Positions 60,990-64,000 of a DNA stretch of 64,000 nt are shown here, in pieces. Within the stretch, counting starts at the first letter, position 1; every line of letters starts with the position of its first letter. Origin of the DNA: CAVSMC01 sp963798655 (lineage in GTDB: Bacteria > Pseudomonadota > Gammaproteobacteria > Burkholderiales > Casimicrobiaceae); the NCBI GenBank assembly GCA_963798655.1, contig CAWCUH010000016.1, positions 248,001 to 312,000 of the forward strand, read 5' to 3'. A program made the translations under genes and the position numbers. Under the pieces are notes generated by a model. That model was not told the DNA's origin, made no database searches, and saw nothing but the letters and a program-made list of their open reading frames with translations.

Positions 60990-61919
60990 TCACTCGGCGA
61001 CCTGCCAGACGACCGTCGGCCATCCGCTGCCGGAGCGACGCAGCAGCGCGCGCACACGAGCAAGCGTGTCGCCCTGTCGCGCCTCGATGGTGACGAGGAA
61101 GTGGTCGCTCTTGACGACGATCGCGTCCTCGCTCGCGAGGCGCGCGCCTTGCGGCAGGCGGGCGCGGAATTCGGCGATCGTCGTGAACGGCTTGCGCGCG
61201 CGGTCGGCGACAAGCGCCGCGAGCGCGGCGCCGCTCGCATCGTCGACGATCGTCGCAAGCACTTCGAGCGGCGCGGTGTTGACGTTCACCGCGGTCCCGC
61301 GCGGCAGCGCTGCGACGAAAGGCGCAACGGCGACGAGCGCATCGCCCGATACGCCGCGCACATCGGCGAGTTCGGCCGTGCGCACGATCGGCGCATCGGC
61401 TGCGAGCGCCGGCACCGGCTGTGCCGCGTAATAGGCGTCCTCGGCGCCGTTCGGGCGCGTCGCGTCGTCACTGTCGACCCAGTCGGCGATCGCCTCGAGC
61501 AGCGAGCGCGCGAGGCCGAGCTGCGCAAACAGGCGTTCGAGCCTCGCGTGCGCGAGCGCCTCGGCCGCACCGCTGTCGGCGAGCGCATTGACGTTGAGCC
61601 GGGCCTGCGCATCGGCGATCGAGCCCCGGATCTCGCCGTTCTCGAGCGGGATCGGCGGCAGCGTCAGCGCCCACGGCTGCCCGAGGTTCGTCGTCGGCTC
61701 GCGCGCGTCCTCATAGACAATCTGCCGCGCCCACTGCACGCCGGCGAGCGCCAGCGCCTGGGCTTGCGCCTGATCGCGCCGATGCAGCACCGTGTGGCTC
61801 CAGCGTTGCTGGTCGGCGAATACGGTGACGGCGACGGCGGCGGCAAGCGCGGCGAGCACCATCGCGAGCACGACCGCGGCGCCGCGCGCGCGCTGCCGAT
61901 GCGGGCGCGTCGCGCTCAT
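60990..61919 (-). CDS. gspK: Type II secretion system minor pseudopilin K
   Basis: This 309-aa large minor pseudopilin caps the pseudopilus tip. The N-terminal hydrophobic helix is RARGAAVVLAMVLAALAAAV. Typical T2SSK elements follow: NGEIRGSIADAQARLNVNAL, IADWVDSDDATRPNGAEDAY (calcium-site region) and TAVNVNTAPLEVLATIVDDA. It lacks the usual prepilin Gly-Phe, as many GspK proteins deviate. It overlaps gspJ by 4 bases (ATGA). Confidence 0.92.
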   Translation of the reverse strand: MSATRPHRQRARGAAVVLAMVLAALAAAVAVTVFADQQRWSHTVLHRRDQAQAQALALAGVQWARQIVYEDAREPTTNLGQPWALTLPPIPLENGEIRGSIADAQARLNVNALADSGAAEALAHARLERLFAQLGLARSLLEAIADWVDSDDATRPNGAEDAYYAAQPVPALAADAPIVRTAELADVRGVSGDALVAVAPFVAALPRGTAVNVNTAPLEVLATIVDDASGAALAALVADRARKPFTTIAEFRARLPQGARLASEDAIVVKSDHFLVTIEARQGDTLARVRALLRRSGSGWPTVVWQVAE

Positions 61920-62497
61920 CGCAGCACGACAAGGCGCTCGATCGTCTCGCCGCCCGCGAGCACGAGCTGCACACGCAGCGCGCGCGGAAGAGCGGAGTCG
62001 GCGAGCACCGGCCAGCGATCGCGCCATCCGTTCTGCTCGTCGAGGTACGAAAGGCGCAGCTGCGCAACGCCGTCGACCAGCGCGTACGCTGTCGGCGCCA
62101 CCGTCGGCGGCTGGTCGTAGTGAGGCCAGTACAGCACTTCGACGCGACCGTCGCGCAAACGGTACGCGATGCGCTGGCCAGCGCTGCCCGGGTCGGGCAC
62201 GAACTCGGAGCCCGCGCGCGAGAAGCGCAGCTCGCCGTTGCCGGCGGCGTTGGCGGTGCCGATCCACGCGGGCTCGCTGCGGGTGCCAATCCGCGCTGCG
62301 CGCGGCACCGCTTGCCGGACGTCGGCTTCGAGTCGCGCGAACAAGGCATCGAGCGTGCGCCAGCGCAGCGCCTCGGCGGAGAGCTGCGCTTCGCTGTCGG
62401 CGAGCGACGCGAGCGCGCGGTACCCGAGCAGCGACAGCAGCGCCATGATCGCGAGCGCGATCAGGAGCTCGATCAGCGTGAACCCGCTGCGCTTCAT
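61916..62497 (-). CDS. gspJ: Type II secretion system minor pseudopilin J
   Basis: This 193-aa minor pseudopilin has a prepilin leader MKRSG and the cleavage motif GFTLIELLIALAIMALLSLL. The T2SSJ domain has DALFARLEADVRQAVPRAAR, FVPDPGSAGQRIAYRLRDGR and ALPRALRVQLVLAGGETIER. With GspI and GspK it forms the tip complex. It overlaps gspI by 4 bases. Confidence 0.93.
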   Translation of the reverse strand: MKRSGFTLIELLIALAIMALLSLLGYRALASLADSEAQLSAEALRWRTLDALFARLEADVRQAVPRAARIGTRSEPAWIGTANAAGNGELRFSRAGSEFVPDPGSAGQRIAYRLRDGRVEVLYWPHYDQPPTVAPTAYALVDGVAQLRLSYLDEQNGWRDRWPVLADSALPRALRVQLVLAGGETIERLVVLR

Positions 62498-62868
62498 CGT
62501 TGCGCGAGATAGCCGACGAGGCGCGCGAGAACGTAGTCGGGCATCGCGGGATCGGCGACGACGATCTCGATCTTGTGAAACGCCGGGTTCGGCGTGCCGG
62601 AGACGATTTCGCGATACACGAACGGCGCAGCCGCCTGCTCGGCGTTTCCCGATCGCTCGCCGAGCGCGGGGAGCGCAGCTTCGAGCTGCGCCACCGCGAG
62701 ACGATTCTGCGCGACCCACAGCGCGAGCGTCCGCTGCTTCAAAGCGGTCGCGCCATCGGTCGATTGCGCGATCGCGCGCATGCCGGCGGCCAGCGCGACG
62801 GCGACGATCGCAAGCGCGACCAGGATTTCGATCAGCGTGAAGCCCGTGCGTCGCCGCCGTTTGCCCAC
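62494..62868 (-). CDS. gspI: Type II secretion system minor pseudopilin I
   Basis: This 124-aa minor pseudopilin starts with GTG. It has a basic leader MGKRRRRTG, the motif GFTLIEILVALAIVAVALAA and the T2SSI domain LALWVAQNRLAVAQLEAALP. GspI starts assembly of the tip. It overlaps gspJ by 4 bases and lies 3 bases after gspH. Confidence 0.92.
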   Translation of the reverse strand: MGKRRRRTGFTLIEILVALAIVAVALAAGMRAIAQSTDGATALKQRTLALWVAQNRLAVAQLEAALPALGERSGNAEQAAAPFVYREIVSGTPNPAFHKIEIVVADPAMPDYVLARLVGYLAQR

Positions 62869-62871
62869 GTG

Positions 62872-63378
62872 CTATTTCACGACCGCAGTGAACGCGACGC
62901 GGTTGAGCGGATCGGCCGACACGACGATGCTTCCCGCGGGCGACGTGAGGACGATGTCGTACGGCTCGTTGCGGCCGCTCGGGCGCAACGGCAGGATCGC
63001 GTTCGGCGCGACCGCGGCGCCCGCATAGCGAGAAGCGGCGACGGCGAATCCCGCCGGCAGCGAGTGCGTGGCGAGGACGTCGTCGGTCGCGAGCGGGGTC
63101 CAGCGATCGTTGGCATCGCGCGACCAGAACCGGTACGCGCGGCCCTCCATCGACACGCCGAGGGTGACGCGCTGCCACTGGGCGAGATCGGCTGCGTGCT
63201 CGAGCGCGCCGGCGAGGCGCTTCGCTTCGCGCTCCGACGTGCGGCGCCCGTCGTCGCCGATGTTCGCGCTCGCAAGCGCGATGGCGATCGCGATGATGCC
63301 GATGACGACGACGATTTCGACGAGCGTGAAGCCCGCAGTCGCCGCGCGCGAACGGGCGCCGCCGCTCAGAGATCCCAC
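62872..63378 (-). CDS. gspH: Type II secretion system minor pseudopilin H
   Basis: This 168-aa pseudopilin has the prepilin cleavage motif GFTLVEIVVVIGIIAIAIAL and a GspH domain (ISLASANIGDD-like ASANIGDDGRRTSEREAKRL, AYRFWSRDANDRWTPLATDD). The start is placed at GTG 63378, which gives a 16-residue leader VGSLSGGARSRAATAG before the helix and overlaps gspG by 13 bases. The longer open frame continues into gspG out of frame. Confidence 0.85.
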   Translation of the reverse strand: MGSLSGGARSRAATAGFTLVEIVVVIGIIAIAIALASANIGDDGRRTSEREAKRLAGALEHAADLAQWQRVTLGVSMEGRAYRFWSRDANDRWTPLATDDVLATHSLPAGFAVAASRYAGAAVAPNAILPLRPSGRNEPYDIVLTSPAGSIVVSADPLNRVAFTAVVK

Positions 63379-63815
63379 GAGCCGATTTCGGCGTCGATGC
63401 CGCTGCCGCCGGGGGCGCCGTCGGCGCCGAGGCTGAACACGTCGATCTCGCCGTGCAGGCCCGGGTTGATGAACTGATACGGATGTCCCCACGGGTCGTT
63501 CGGAAGCCGCTCAAGATAGCCGTTGGGCTTCCAGTTCGGCGGCGCCGGCGGCTGCGTCGGCTTCGCGACCAGCGCGGCGAGGCCCTGCTCGGTGGTCGGG
63601 TACCTCTGGTTGTCGAGGCGATACAGTTTCAACGCCTGCATGATCGCCGCAATGTCGTTCTTCGCAGCGATCACGCGCGCCTCATCCGGGCGCTCCAGCA
63701 CGCGCGGAACGATCAGCGCCGCAAGGATGCCCAGGATCACGATGACGACCATCACCTCGATCAGCGTGAAGCCGGACGAGGGGTGTTCGTCACGATGCGT
63801 CGAAGCGCGCGGCAT
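63366..63815 (-). CDS. gspG: Type II secretion system major pseudopilin G
   Basis: This is the 149-aa major subunit of the pseudopilus. The leader MPRASTHRDEHPSSG precedes GFTLIEVMVVIVILGILAAL. The calcium-binding C-terminal part has YPTTEQGLAALVAKPTQPPA, YLERLPNDPWGHPYQFINPG and VFSLGADGAPGG. It is first of the gspG-H-I-J-K-L-M-N operon. It reads away from the divergent gene at 63907. Confidence 0.96.
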   Translation of the reverse strand: MPRASTHRDEHPSSGFTLIEVMVVIVILGILAALIVPRVLERPDEARVIAAKNDIAAIMQALKLYRLDNQRYPTTEQGLAALVAKPTQPPAPPNWKPNGYLERLPNDPWGHPYQFINPGLHGEIDVFSLGADGAPGGSGIDAEIGSWDL

Positions 63816-63906
63816 CGGCCCATTATAATGGCCGCCGCCGTGCTTCCTTCGAGGCGTCCGCGCTGTTCGTCGGCCGCGACCGCTGCGTTATCGGCCGCAT
63901 CCATCG
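63816..63906. promoter_or_regulatory. Divergent intergenic region between gspG and the gspC-like gene
   Basis: This 91-bp space holds the palindrome CCATTATAATGG (63820-63831), which provides a TATAAT -10 on either strand. For gspG this would leave almost no leader; for the plus-strand gene about 75 bases. It is the only AT-rich patch in the space. Confidence 0.35.
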
Positions 63907-64000
63907 ATGAATCGTCCGCTCCGCTACCTGCTGCGCGCCGTCGGCACGCTCGCGATCGTCGCCGGCGTCGCGGTCGCCGCCGCCGCATGGTGGCTCGCGC
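63907..64000 (+). CDS. Divergent secretion gene, probably gspC, N-terminal fragment
   Basis: Only 31 residues are visible before the window ends: MNRPLRYLLRAVGTLAIVAG and a continuing hydrophobic helix ending WWLA. This is a basic N-terminus followed by one membrane anchor, as in the inner-membrane linker GspC. In related betaproteobacteria gspC sits divergent to gspG. The identity is inferred from position; the sequence is too short to prove it. Confidence 0.45.
   Translation, partial: MNRPLRYLLRAVGTLAIVAGVAVAAAAWWLA

Noticed and set aside
1..64000. CRISPR arrays, prophage or integrase genes.
   Set aside because: No regularly spaced direct repeats and no integrase, terminase or capsid-like reading frames were found.

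Overview
The window reads as a chromosomal segment of a high-G+C betaproteobacterium, most likely Burkholderiales-like. This inference rests on gene content: gltIJKL, a PhaM-family granule regulator, a PP0621-family protein beside pilSR, a bacterial Bpt-type leucyltransferase, class II ribonucleotide reductase, and a gspC-divergent type II secretion cluster. Three tRNA genes (Arg-CCT, Pro-GGG, Val-GAC) and the thrS-infC-rpmI-rplT-pheST-ihfA block confirm a chromosome. No phage genes, CRISPR arrays, rRNA or intact transposase genes were seen.

Layout. 1-8.4 kb: end of a quinone oxidoreductase, nnr repair enzyme, a complete glutamate/aspartate ABC importer, a frameshifted tetraheme cytochrome c, a beta-carbonic anhydrase and an ECF sigma/anti-sigma-like/Spy-like operon. 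8.5-16 kb: purine and nucleotide metabolism (guaC, purL, paaY-like, nrdJ). 16-23 kb: an SRPBCC protein and a signalling module (ABC_sub_bind protein, three-GAF histidine kinase, receiver, receiver-cyclase). 22.7-27 kb: a TctAB transporter with a gamma-glutamyltransferase. 27-40 kb: housekeeping and envelope genes (parvulin, bolA, yciB, ampD, pilRS, FAD oxidoreductase, phaM, GST, PEBP, M61 peptidase, DUF4397 lipoprotein). 40-42 kb: tRNA-Arg and a single reading frame that joins Aat to Bpt. 41.8-49.7 kb: a diffusible-signal-factor (DSF) quorum-sensing locus. 49.8-57.7 kb: tRNA-Pro, the translation/IHF block and tRNA-Val. 57.7-64 kb: an acyltransferase-like membrane protein and type II secretion genes gspN-M-L-K-J-I-H-G, with the start of a divergent gene, probably gspC.

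The most interesting region is the DSF locus. It holds the DSF synthase rpfF and, convergent to it, the hybrid sensor rpfC. The RpfG-type HD-GYP regulator lies on the same strand as rpfC but 3.4 kb upstream. A 3.3-kb opposite-strand block separates the two: a membrane fatty-acid desaturase, an alpha/beta hydrolase, a 263-bp MITE-like element and an orphan LuxR receptor. The block and the rpfF/rpfC genes are visibly less G+C-rich than their surroundings. Together they suggest an acquired signalling island that could make or sense a tailored acyl signal.

Other oddities are a probable ATT start for rpfC and an ATA start for infC, and two REP-like palindromes sitting directly before pheS and thrS. 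There is also a collapsed copy of the MITE ends at the 3' end of nrdJ. At least four single-base indels break otherwise intact genes (cytochrome, kinase twice, M61 peptidase). Several of these fall in GC or G-run contexts and may be assembly errors rather than true mutations.
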